A DNA stretch of 18,357 bases from the NCBI GenBank assembly GCA_035252155.1, contig DATFDL010000558.1, positions 1 through 18,357 on the forward strand, read 5' to 3'. The DNA comes from JAICLL01 sp035252155 (GTDB lineage: Bacteria > Planctomycetota > Planctomycetia > Pirellulales > JAICIG01). This document shows, piece after piece, positions 7,425 to 14,158 of the stretch. A program made the position numbers and the translations under genes. Each line of letters begins with the position of its first letter. Position 1 is the stretch's first letter. The notes beneath the pieces were generated by a model that was given only the letters and a program-made list of their open reading frames with translations, searched no databases and had not been told where the DNA came from.

Positions 7425-7626
7425 CGGCGGATTCCTCGATCACTTCCTTTTGGAAGTCGATAGCTTGCTCAGGATGCGCCAATCGCGGGCTAGCAATAGA
7501 AGGCGCAAGCGAATCCGACGCGCCGGGCACGACCACGTAGACTTTGATGTTTTCCGGTAGGCGAACATTGGGGGGCAAGGTAATCTGCCCGTTCTTGACG
7601 GTTCCCTCGACAGCGGTGACTCGCAT
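7411..7626 (-). CDS. Small AbrB/MazE-like or antitoxin-like protein, partner of the retropepsin-like protein
   Basis: This 71-residue protein has an N-terminal beta-rich segment (VEGTVKNGQITLPPNVRLPENIKVYVVVPG) of the kind seen in small swapped-hairpin AbrB-like or DUF104/UPF0165-type proteins, many of which are antitoxins or transcription regulators. The C-terminal third (about 45-71) is acidic and probably disordered or helical. ATG 7626 is preceded by GAGGA at close spacing. It is the first gene of a two-gene unit, and its end overlaps the retropepsin-like gene by 14 bp. Its assignment as a regulator or chaperone of its partner rests on this arrangement and on fold resemblance only. Confidence 0.65.
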   Translation of the reverse strand: MRVTAVEGTVKNGQITLPPNVRLPENIKVYVVVPGASDSLAPSIASPRLAHPEQAIDFQKEVIEESADADL

Positions 7627-7734
7627 GACATCCTCGGTCGTTAATAATTGGCGGGCAAAGCCAATCCATTGTATCGCCAGGGGCGGCTTGGCGTAATCTT
7701 CCCGACTGGGCTACAGCTCCGTGCGTCGTGTTTG

Positions 7735-7917
7735 CTATGCTTCGTTTTCCGTCCTCTGGTCGTGCGTCCGGTCGCCCCGCAGCAAGCCGAGCCATTCCAG
7801 GTATTGATCGACTTCCGAGAGCGGCATGCCGAGTTGAACGGCGGTTTGAATGGCCTTGCCGCGCTCCAGCGCCGTGCCGGCGTGTTCGAGCAGCAGCTTG
7901 GCAATTTCGTGGGCCAT
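7735..7917 (-). CDS. Small conserved-looking protein, 60 aa, translationally coupled to the hydroxylase gene
   Basis: I do not recognise a family. The 60 residues are predicted mostly helical. AIAKLL...AIQTAVQLGMPLSEVDQYLEWLGLL could form a short helix-turn-helix-like or helical hairpin domain, followed by a charged tail (RGDRTHDQRTENEA). It is taken as real because its ATG at 7917 follows the stop codon of the fatty acid hydroxylase gene by a single base, a typical sign of coupled translation, and because no better frame covers this stretch. The 108 bp between its end and the antitoxin-like gene show no other feature. Confidence 0.55.
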   Translation of the reverse strand: MAHEIAKLLLEHAGTALERGKAIQTAVQLGMPLSEVDQYLEWLGLLRGDRTHDQRTENEA

Positions 7918-7918
7918 G

Positions 7919-8695
7919 TCAGCGGTCAGTCAATTCGGCGGCGGGGTCAACGGCCAGCGTGCGGCAGGTAGGCGAATGTGCCGCGTCAAGCGTCGCGGGC
8001 TGCGTGCGCAAGAGCCGATCGGCCGAAAGCATGGTGACGCCGAACCAATAACGTTCGTTCTGATAGTGGTGAAGTCGGTGATTGCGCCACAGCCGCCGAT
8101 ACAACCGGGTGCGCGGGACATACGGCGTGTGAATCAAGTAATGCACCCATTCATAATTGAGCGCTAAGGTGAAGTACAGGGCCATGCCCGTCAGGGCCTG
8201 GGCCGGCGGCAGAACGAGCAGCCATACCACGGGCAGCCCGGCTATGTAAAGCCAGATGATAAAAGCAGGTGTAACGCCCAGGGCCGGAACCCACGGCACG
8301 CGATGGTGATTGCGGTGGTTCCGCGACAGCACCGGGTCGATGCGTCGCCCAAGTACGGCGAACGGCTTCAGGTGCAAGATGAAAACATGAATCAGCCACT
8401 CTTGCAACGGCCAGAAGGCCACCACGGCGAGCGCCACCACGGCATCGGACCAGCGCCAGCCACCCGTGGAAAGCCGCGCCGCCGCAGCCAGCGCTGAGGC
8501 GGCCAATAAAAGGAGCGGGCAGCTCAACTGAAAAAACGACGCCGCGGCTTGGAACAGCGTGGCAGGCCCTTGGGCGTGTTCGGGCTGTTCCACCACGGCC
8601 GCCGCTTGCCGATCGGTGCTTCCCCCGCGCCGCAGCCACCAGAAGACCGCGGCCGACGCCCCCACGTAGCCCAGGGCCATCGGCCAATGGGCCAT
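7919..8695 (-). CDS. Sterol desaturase / fatty acid hydroxylase family membrane protein
   Basis: Members of this superfamily are di-iron membrane enzymes that hydroxylate or desaturate lipids or carotenoids. The 258-residue protein has several hydrophobic helices (for example LLLLAASALAAAA and LYIAGLPVVWLLVLP) and the full histidine set: HVFILH (103-108), HRNHH (127-131), HYLIH (185-189) and HRLHH (206-210). These ligands imply an active di-iron site. ATG 8695 was chosen; the TTG at 8713 would add six residues without a better ribosome site. It is divergent from asnB (134-bp gap) and coupled to the downstream 60-residue gene. The lipid substrate cannot be inferred from context; no hopanoid or carotenoid genes are present in the window. 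Confidence 0.88.
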   Translation of the reverse strand: MAHWPMALGYVGASAAVFWWLRRGGSTDRQAAAVVEQPEHAQGPATLFQAAASFFQLSCPLLLLAASALAAAARLSTGGWRWSDAVVALAVVAFWPLQEWLIHVFILHLKPFAVLGRRIDPVLSRNHRNHHRVPWVPALGVTPAFIIWLYIAGLPVVWLLVLPPAQALTGMALYFTLALNYEWVHYLIHTPYVPRTRLYRRLWRNHRLHHYQNERYWFGVTMLSADRLLRTQPATLDAAHSPTCRTLAVDPAAELTDR

Positions 8696-8812
8696 TATGT
8701 ACGAAAGCGACAACGCCCGAAACTCCGTGGTTGGTGAAAGAGCGAGCCATTATCCTACCGCGCCGCTCGTCGCCGCGAAAACGGCAGTTTACGCCGATTG
8801 CCCTTGGCCGGT

Positions 8813-8818
8813 TATGAT
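8813..8818 (+). promoter_or_regulatory. Possible -10 element giving a near-leaderless asnB transcript
   Basis: TATGAT matches the sigma-70 -10 consensus at 5 of 6 positions and ends 10 nt before ATG 8829. A weak -35-like TTTACG starts 25 nt further upstream (spacing 19, longer than ideal). Transcription starting at the usual distance would leave only a few nucleotides before the ATG, and no Shine-Dalgarno sequence is present. Confidence 0.3.
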
Positions 8819-8828
8819 AAACAGACCT

Positions 8829-10811
8829 ATGTGCGGAATTACGGGAGCTGTCTGGAGCGATGCGGGCGAGCCTATCGACGGCGAAACATTGGCGCGCATG
8901 ACCGACGTGCTGGCGCATCGCGGTCCCGACGACCGGGGTTGTTACACCAGCCACGTCGCGCGGCAGGCTTCGACGGGCGGAACGGGGGTGGCACTGGGTT
9001 TCCGCCGGTTGTCGATCATCGACCTGGCAGGCGGCAATCAGCCGCTGTCGAACGAAGACGGCTCGGTCTGGATCGTCTTCAATGGAGAAATCTATAACTA
9101 TCGCACGCTCCGCAAACGGCTCGAAGGCTCGGGCCACCAGTTTCGCACGGCCGGCGACACCGAGACGCTGGTGCATCTGTATGAAGACGAAGGCACCGAC
9201 TTTCTCAAGCACGTCGATGGCATGTTCGCCCTGGCGTTGTGGGACGCCCGCCGACAGCAGCTTGTGCTGGCCCGCGACCGGCTGGGAAAAAAACCGCTGG
9301 TCTACCGGCTCGAAGCCGAACGGTTGCTGTTTGCCAGCGAGTTGAAGAGCCTGCTGCAAGTGCCCGGCGTGCCGCGCGAGATCGACTTCAGCGCACTCGA
9401 CGAGTACCTGGCATATCAATATGTGCCGCATCCGAACACCATCTTTCGCGGCATCCGCAAATTGCCGCCCGGCCATCTGGCGGTGTACCGCGAGCGGCGG
9501 CTCTCGATCGAGGCGTATTGGCGGCCCGACTTCACACTCGAACCCAGCCGGACCGCCGTGGAGTATCGCGAGGAGCTGCGGCAAAAGCTGACGGCGGCGG
9601 TCGAGCGGCGGATGCAAAGCGACGTGCCGTTGGGCGCGTTTCTTTCGGGCGGAATCGATTCGTCGATCGTCGTCGGCCTGATGAGCCGATTGGCCCAAGA
9701 GCCGGTGCGGACCTTTTCAATTGGCTTTCCGGTGGCCGAGTTCGACGAGACCAGCTACGCCCGGCAGGTGGCGGGGCAGCTTGGCACGATCCACCAGGAG
9801 TTTCAAGTCAATCCCGATGCGATCGAGATTTTGCCCAAGCTGGTCTGGCACTACGACGAGCCGTTCGCCGACAGCTCGGCGGTGCCGACGTATTATGTGT
9901 CGCAGATGACGCGGCAGCACGTCACCGTGGCCCTGACCGGCGACGGCGGCGATGAGCTCTTCGCCGGGTATCCGCGGTATCGGGCGGTGGAGCTCGGGGC
10001 CTGGTTCGATCGGCTGCCGCGCGGGTTGGCCCAGTTGGCCGCCGGCGATTATTGGCAACGGCTGCCCAGCGGCGTCCGGCAGAAATCGTGGTCGCGCAAG
10101 TTCAAGCGGCTGGTCGGCGCACTCGGCCGGCCCGCCGAACGACGTTATTTCGACTGGATCTCGATCTTCAACGAGCAGCGCCGGGCGGAGCTGTACGATG
10201 AAGCTTTCATCGCTCAATTGCCCGATTCCGATCCGTTCGATTTTCTCTCGGCGGCGTTTGCCCGCAGCCGCGGACGCGACCCGATCACCACGGCCAGCCT
10301 GGCCGACCTGGTGACTTATCTGCCTTGCGATCTGATGACCAAGGTCGACATCGCGTCGATGGCCAATAGCCTGGAATGCCGGCAGCCGTTTCTCGACCAT
10401 CACGTGGTCGAGCTGGCGGCGGCGATGCCCGTGCGCCTGAAATATCGCTACGGTCGCGGCAAACGGATTTTGACCGAAACCTTCGGCGACCTGCTTCCGC
10501 GGTCGGTGCGCCGCCGGGCGAAGATGGGCTTCGGCGTGCCGCTGGGGCATTGGTTTCGCCATGAATTGAAGGATTTTGCGAACGACGTGCTGCTCGATTC
10601 GCGGTCGCTGGGCCGCGGCTACTTCCGGCCCGAGGCCGTGAGAAGTCTGTTGGCCGACCACCAGGCGGGTCGATATGACCATAGCTACCGGCTCTGGTCG
10701 CTGCTGGTGCTGGAGCTGTGGCAAAGAGAGTGGATCGACGGTTCAAGGGTCAATGAGGGTTCAGGGTTCAAAGAGGGTTCAGGGTTCAGGGTTCAGGGTT
10801 CAGCATCCTAG
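8829..10811 (+). CDS. asnB: Asparagine synthetase (glutamine-hydrolysing)
   Basis: The enzyme makes asparagine from aspartate, ATP and glutamine. The 660-residue protein has the class II glutamine amidotransferase domain first (catalytic Cys2 in MCGITGAVW, RGPDDRG at 31-37, FNGEIYNY at 84-91). The synthetase domain follows, with PP-loop SGGIDSS (273-279) and GDGGDELFAGYPRYR (371-385). ATG 8829 is fixed by the need for Cys at position 2; the frame is open further upstream without meaning. Family homology appears to end at ELWQREWID. The last ~23 residues (GSRVNEGSGFKEGSGFRVQG...) are translated from a 7-bp repeat. In planctomycetes AsnB-like enzymes also occur in exopolysaccharide clusters, but nothing else here suggests that role. 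Confidence 0.95.
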   Translation: MCGITGAVWSDAGEPIDGETLARMTDVLAHRGPDDRGCYTSHVARQASTGGTGVALGFRRLSIIDLAGGNQPLSNEDGSVWIVFNGEIYNYRTLRKRLEGSGHQFRTAGDTETLVHLYEDEGTDFLKHVDGMFALALWDARRQQLVLARDRLGKKPLVYRLEAERLLFASELKSLLQVPGVPREIDFSALDEYLAYQYVPHPNTIFRGIRKLPPGHLAVYRERRLSIEAYWRPDFTLEPSRTAVEYREELRQKLTAAVERRMQSDVPLGAFLSGGIDSSIVVGLMSRLAQEPVRTFSIGFPVAEFDETSYARQVAGQLGTIHQEFQVNPDAIEILPKLVWHYDEPFADSSAVPTYYVSQMTRQHVTVALTGDGGDELFAGYPRYRAVELGAWFDRLPRGLAQLAAGDYWQRLPSGVRQKSWSRKFKRLVGALGRPAERRYFDWISIFNEQRRAELYDEAFIAQLPDSDPFDFLSAAFARSRGRDPITTASLADLVTYLPCDLMTKVDIASMANSLECRQPFLDHHVVELAAAMPVRLKYRYGRGKRILTETFGDLLPRSVRRRAKMGFGVPLGHWFRHELKDFANDVLLDSRSLGRGYFRPEAVRSLLADHQAGRYDHSYRLWSLLVLELWQREWIDGSRVNEGSGFKEGSGFRVQGSAS

Positions 10812-10975
10812 TGCGAGCTTGCTCGCTTGCGCCGGTAGCCCCGGCCCTCGTGGCCGGCGTGGTGGCCGCGCCGGATTAGTTGCTTGCCGAAACGTGCCAT
10901 CCGCAAGGTCGCCCCGACCTAAACGCGCCGATCGCCGAGTTTTTACTGAACCCTGAACCCTGAACCCTGAACCCT
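10740..10975. repeat. Inverted heptanucleotide array (GGGTTCA family) between asnB and glgC
   Basis: GGGTTCA occurs twice at 10757-10770 and four times at 10775-10802, preceded by two degenerate units from 10740. The reverse complement, TGAACCC, occurs four times at 10947-10974. The arms 10774-10803 and 10946-10975 are perfect inverted repeats of 30 bp around a 142-bp centre. The left arm is inside the asnB reading frame; the right arm ends 12 bp before the putative glgC -35. The centre includes the dispersed motif at 10831-10856. No transposase or target duplication is visible. Confidence 0.88.
10831..10856 (-). repeat. Dispersed GGGCCGGGGCTACC motif, copy 1
   Basis: Read on the minus strand this is CGGCCAC-GA-GGGCCGGGGCTACC-GGC. 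Another copy, CGGCCAC-AC-GGGCCGGGGCTACC-CGGC, lies at 16669-16695 on the plus strand. Over the first 23 bases the two differ at only two positions, with one inserted base after them. Copy 1 sits in the loop of the asnB-glgC inverted heptamer array. Confidence 0.65.
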
Positions 10976-10986
10976 TCGGCGAACCC

Positions 10987-11015
10987 TTTAGCACACCGAA
11001 CGACTGCGATACACT
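10987..11015 (+). promoter_or_regulatory. Possible glgC promoter
   Basis: TTTAGC (10987-10992) and TACACT (11010-11015) are spaced by 17 bp, the sigma-70 optimum, but match the -35 and -10 consensus only at 3 and 4 of 6 positions. They lie 47 bp upstream of the glgC start and directly after the inverted heptamer array. Confidence 0.3.
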
Positions 11016-11062
11016 AACGAAACAGCGAACGGAGATCAGGCAGCAAACCAGGAGACGCGCGC

Positions 11063-12319
11063 ATGGACAACGTGTTGGTGGTGGTCTTGGCGGGGGGCAA
11101 GGGATCGCGGCTTGAGCCGCTCACGCGAGATCGCGCCAAACCCGCGGTGCCGTTCGGCGGGGCTTATCGCATCATCGACTTCACGCTCTCGAACTGCATC
11201 AACAGCAGCCTCCGCAAGATCCTGGTGCTCACGCAATACAAGGCGATGAGCCTCGACCGGCACATCAATCTCGGCTGGCGGCCGTTGCTCTCGCGCGAGC
11301 TGCGTGAATTTGTCGATGTTGTGCCGCCGCAGCAACGCATCGACGAGCATTGGTACAAAGGCACCGCCGACGCCGTCTATCAGAACATCTACACCATCGA
11401 AAAGGAGCACCCTGAATACATTGTCATCCTGGCCGGCGACCACATCTATAAGATGGACTATCTGAAGCTGGTCGAATGCCACAAAGAGAACCAGGCCGAT
11501 GTGACGGTCGGAGCGCTGCGGGCGTCGCTGGCCGAGGCGACGCAGTTCGGCGTGATGCAGGTCGACGGCGAGAACCGGATTATCGGTTTTCAAGAGAAGC
11601 CCGCTCAGCCGCGGCACATCCCCGGCGATCCCGAACATGCGCTGGCCTCGATGGGCATTTATGTGTTCACCGCCCGGTTTATGTTCGAGCAGCTTTGCCA
11701 AGACGCCACGCGGCGGCAAAGCGCCCACGACTTTGGCCGCGACATCATTCCGGCCGTCATCGACACCCACCGCGTGATCGCATTTCCCTTTCTCGATGAG
11801 AACCGCAAAGACGACGCCTACTGGCGCGACGTGGGCACCCTTGACGCCTATTACGAGGCCAACATGGATCTGGTGTCGGTCGATCCGCTCTTGAACATGT
11901 ACGACGAGCACTGGCCCATCCGCACCTATCATCCCACCTATCCGCCACCGAAGTTTGTGTTTGCCGAGGTGGGGCCGAACCCCCGCCGCGGGCAGGCGCT
12001 CGACAGCATTGTCTGCCCCGGCTCGATCGTCTCGGGCGGATCGGTCGAGCATTCGATCTTGGGGCCGAACACGCGGGTGAACAGCTACGCGCAGGTACAA
12101 GGCTCGATCTTGTTCGAGGGCGTCGACATCGGCCGGCACGCCAAGGTGCGCCGGGCCATTATCGACAAGGGGGTGCAGATCCCGCCGGGCGTCGAGGTGG
12201 GCTACGATCACGAGCACGACCGCGCCCGCGGCTTCACGGTGAGCGAAGGCGGCGTGGTGGTGATCGCCAAGGCTTACGGCGCCGAGCATTTTGTGGAAGC
12301 CGAACCGGCCCTGGCGTAG
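11063..12319 (+). CDS. glgC: Glucose-1-phosphate adenylyltransferase (ADP-glucose pyrophosphorylase)
   Basis: GlgC makes ADP-glucose from glucose-1-phosphate and ATP, the committed step of bacterial glycogen synthesis. The 418-residue protein has the nucleotidyltransferase motif LAGGKGSRLEPLT (9-21), the activator/substrate segment KPAVPFGGAYRIIDF (26-40), WYKGTADAVYQN (98-109), the metal-binding AGDHIYKMDY (124-133), GFQEKP (175-180) and a C-terminal left-handed beta-helix (SIVSGGSVEHSILGPNTRV). ATG 11063 has AGGAGA seven nt upstream. A length of about 420 is typical. No other glycogen gene is present in the window. It follows asnB by 251 bp; the toxin-antitoxin-like pair starts 26 bp after its stop. 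Confidence 0.96.
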   Translation: MDNVLVVVLAGGKGSRLEPLTRDRAKPAVPFGGAYRIIDFTLSNCINSSLRKILVLTQYKAMSLDRHINLGWRPLLSRELREFVDVVPPQQRIDEHWYKGTADAVYQNIYTIEKEHPEYIVILAGDHIYKMDYLKLVECHKENQADVTVGALRASLAEATQFGVMQVDGENRIIGFQEKPAQPRHIPGDPEHALASMGIYVFTARFMFEQLCQDATRRQSAHDFGRDIIPAVIDTHRVIAFPFLDENRKDDAYWRDVGTLDAYYEANMDLVSVDPLLNMYDEHWPIRTYHPTYPPPKFVFAEVGPNPRRGQALDSIVCPGSIVSGGSVEHSILGPNTRVNSYAQVQGSILFEGVDIGRHAKVRRAIIDKGVQIPPGVEVGYDHEHDRARGFTVSEGGVVVIAKAYGAEHFVEAEPALA

Positions 12320-12345
12320 TTTCGATTCCATGGGCGGTAAATTGC

Positions 12346-12612
12346 ATGGAAATCATTTGGGACTTACCCGATGATCCCAGTGGCAACGTCCAGCATATTG
12401 CGGAGCATGACCTAACTCCGGATGAAGTCGAAGAAGTCCTTCGAAACCGTCGTAATCAAAACACCGTGAGCCGAACCAGCGGAAATATGCTTACGTTTGG
12501 CTATACTGGAAGCGGGCGACATATCGCGGTCGTTTGGGAAAAGGCGCTTGACGACCCGCTGATCGTTTATCCGCTCACTGCGTATGACGCACCCGAGCCG
12601 CGCAAGAGATGA
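12346..12612 (+). CDS. BrnT/DUF4258-like toxin-type protein
   Basis: This 88-residue protein has the layout of BrnT-type and related RelE-superfamily toxins: an N-terminal IIWDLPDDP strand, then NVQHIAEHDLTPDEVEEVL (the HI.EH..T..EVEEVL pattern) and a closing strand pair GRHIAVVWEKA...IVYPLTAYDA. BrnT toxins are ribonucleases. Whether this copy is active is not visible. The start at ATG 12346 lies 26 bp after glgC with only a weak GGGCGG upstream. It is followed by an Xre-type regulator at a 4-bp gap, the usual order toxin then antitoxin for such pairs. DNA here is less GC-rich than in glgC, which is consistent with later acquisition. Confidence 0.7.
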   Translation: MEIIWDLPDDPSGNVQHIAEHDLTPDEVEEVLRNRRNQNTVSRTSGNMLTFGYTGSGRHIAVVWEKALDDPLIVYPLTAYDAPEPRKR

Positions 12613-12616
12613 TTCT

Positions 12617-13006
12617 ATGACACGTCACATGAAGATTGAGCGTTCGCTGGAAGATCAAGCGCGGATCGACGCCGTACGCGAGCGTTTTCAACGAGACCGT
12701 CCGTCGTTGGAAGAGTTGCTCGCGAGTGGCGAGTTTGAGCCGCCAGTTCCCCAAGGTGAGCATTGGGATTTAGTGGAGATGCTTGTTGCGTTGCGTTCAG
12801 CGCGCGAGCGGGCTGGGCAGAGCCGTGAGGAGATTGCGTCACGAATGGGTGTCGACTCGGAAGATATCGTTCGGCTCGAGACCGGCAAGAAGGCACCCAC
12901 GCTGGAAATCTTAAACCGGTACGCGGCCGCGCTCGGAAAACAAATTGTCCTGAGCCTCGCCGATCTCCCGGATCCTTCGTCATCGGTGTATGTGCCGCGG
13001 CAGTAA
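12617..13006 (+). CDS. Xre-family helix-turn-helix antitoxin-type regulator
   Basis: This 129-residue protein has a C-terminal HTH_3 (Xre/Cro) domain at about 57-113: LRSARERAGQSREEIASRMGVDSEDIVRLETGKKAPTLEIL, with the typical recognition-helix region GVDSEDIVRLETGKK. The N-terminal 50 residues are charged and probably contact the partner (RFQRDRPSLEELLASGEFEPP). ATG 12617 was chosen over the in-frame ATG at 12584, which overlaps the toxin-like gene. By analogy with known pairs it would neutralise the upstream protein and repress the operon through its HTH. Any operator would have to lie at the end of glgC, since the gap there is only 26 bp. Confidence 0.8.
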   Translation: MTRHMKIERSLEDQARIDAVRERFQRDRPSLEELLASGEFEPPVPQGEHWDLVEMLVALRSARERAGQSREEIASRMGVDSEDIVRLETGKKAPTLEILNRYAAALGKQIVLSLADLPDPSSSVYVPRQ

Positions 13007-13035
13007 TCTCAATCAATTCGCCTGATTCGACAGTG

Positions 13036-13932
13036 ATGATTGCCGCCGAAGAACGAACGCTGCTCGACGATTGGCGCGCGCGCCGGCAGCGGCTGACGGA
13101 CCGGTCGGATACTTCCGAGCAGCACCGGCAGATGCAACTGCAATTGCTCGATTATCTTATCGGCCGCTACGGCGACTCGGCCGTCGCCGCCCGGCCCGCG
13201 CGTTTTGCCGCCCCGGCCGATGTGCTGTGGAACGACCGGGCGATTGTCGTTCATCACCATTTGCGACAGTCGACGGTCAGCGGCGTGAAGAATCAATTGC
13301 AGGCCAATCGCCGCGTGGGCGAAATTGTCAGTCACTTGCGGGCGGTGCAAAAAGACGAAGGCGATGGGCCGCCCAGCCGAAGCGACTTTGGCGAGTGGGT
13401 CGAGTCGCGGCAAGACCGACCTGAGGTGTCGCCCCGATCGCTCGTGTTGCTATCGCGGGCCTTGAGATATCGCCTGGGAGTGAAGTACGCCATTGCCGCG
13501 GCGTTGCGAGAGTCGCCCTATCTGCCGCGGGCCGCGCTCGACTGGCTCTGCCGCCGCCTGGCCGATCCTCGCAAGACTGATCTCGCCTCTGCCGAGTTGC
13601 TCGCTTGCTGCCGGGGCGACGAGGCGATTCATTACGCCGTTCGCGCCTGGCGCGAGCGAACCGCCGCCTGCGACGACCAAGTCACGCAGAGGCTCGACGC
13701 CTATTTACAGGCCGAGACCGAGAACCCTGATTGCATCCGCGAGCGATTGGCCGACGTAAGCGACCCGGTGCGGCAGAAGGCCGCCCGTCTGCTGGGCCAG
13801 ATCGGCACGCTCGACGACATTGCGCTATTCTCTGATCTGCTCGCTCTGCCTCCCGCGGCCGACGAAGACCCGAATGAGCGGCAGGCGTTGCTCGATGCCA
13901 TGCGGGCCCTGGCAGAGCAATGTAAAACCTAA
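13036..13932 (+). CDS. Hypothetical protein with C-terminal HEAT-like repeats, 298 aa
   Basis: No family is recognised with confidence. The first ~110 residues are charged and mixed, with an unusual VVHHHLRQSTVSGVKNQLQ stretch. The C-terminal half is all-helical and repetitive; RERLADVSDPVRQKAARLLGQIGTLDDIALFSDLLAL (about 235-271) reads as a HEAT-like helix pair, and earlier segments (ALDWLCRRLADP, AIHYAVRAWRER) look similar. HEAT-type proteins usually serve as protein-binding scaffolds. ATG 13036 was preferred to the adjacent GTG 13033. It starts 29 bp after the antitoxin-like gene on the same strand and ends in the gap with the nested palindrome. No signal peptide is seen. Confidence 0.72.
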   Translation: MIAAEERTLLDDWRARRQRLTDRSDTSEQHRQMQLQLLDYLIGRYGDSAVAARPARFAAPADVLWNDRAIVVHHHLRQSTVSGVKNQLQANRRVGEIVSHLRAVQKDEGDGPPSRSDFGEWVESRQDRPEVSPRSLVLLSRALRYRLGVKYAIAAALRESPYLPRAALDWLCRRLADPRKTDLASAELLACCRGDEAIHYAVRAWRERTAACDDQVTQRLDAYLQAETENPDCIRERLADVSDPVRQKAARLLGQIGTLDDIALFSDLLALPPAADEDPNERQALLDAMRALAEQCKT

Positions 13933-13962
13933 CCCCAGGTTATCGGGCTAGTCAATCACCGG

Positions 13963-14149
13963 AGGGTGCCACGGCATCCGCCGCGGCGCGCATCGCGTTG
14001 ATCGCAGGCACGACCTAAATCGCCGTGCGGACGCCGTGTGGGGTCGCCCCCGCACCGCCCGCCAGCCAAGCCGCACGGCGTCCGTCGCGGCGACACCGAC
14101 CGCGAGCATGGCGGCGGCCTGTGCGCCGCGACGGATGCCGTGACACCCT
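13963..14149. repeat. Nested palindromic element between convergent genes
   Basis: The outer arms 13963-13992 and 14120-14149 are inverted repeats of 30 bp with 27 matches. Inside are a second imperfect inverted pair around CACGGCGTCCG (about 14020-14045 and 14070-14095) and further CGCC-rich palindromes. The 187-bp element nearly fills the gap between the HEAT-like gene and trpC, which converge here. It encodes no protein and shows no clear target-site duplication. It could act as a bidirectional terminator or be a MITE-like relic. Confidence 0.75.
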
Positions 14150-14158
14150 GGATTTCAG

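Noticed and set aside
10774..10975. Inverted heptamer pair as the ends of an insertion sequence
   Set aside because: The 142-bp centre has no coding capacity for a transposase and no flanking duplication is visible.
11036..12331. Minus-strand frame covering glgC
   Set aside because: Shadow of a highly conserved GlgC coding sequence.
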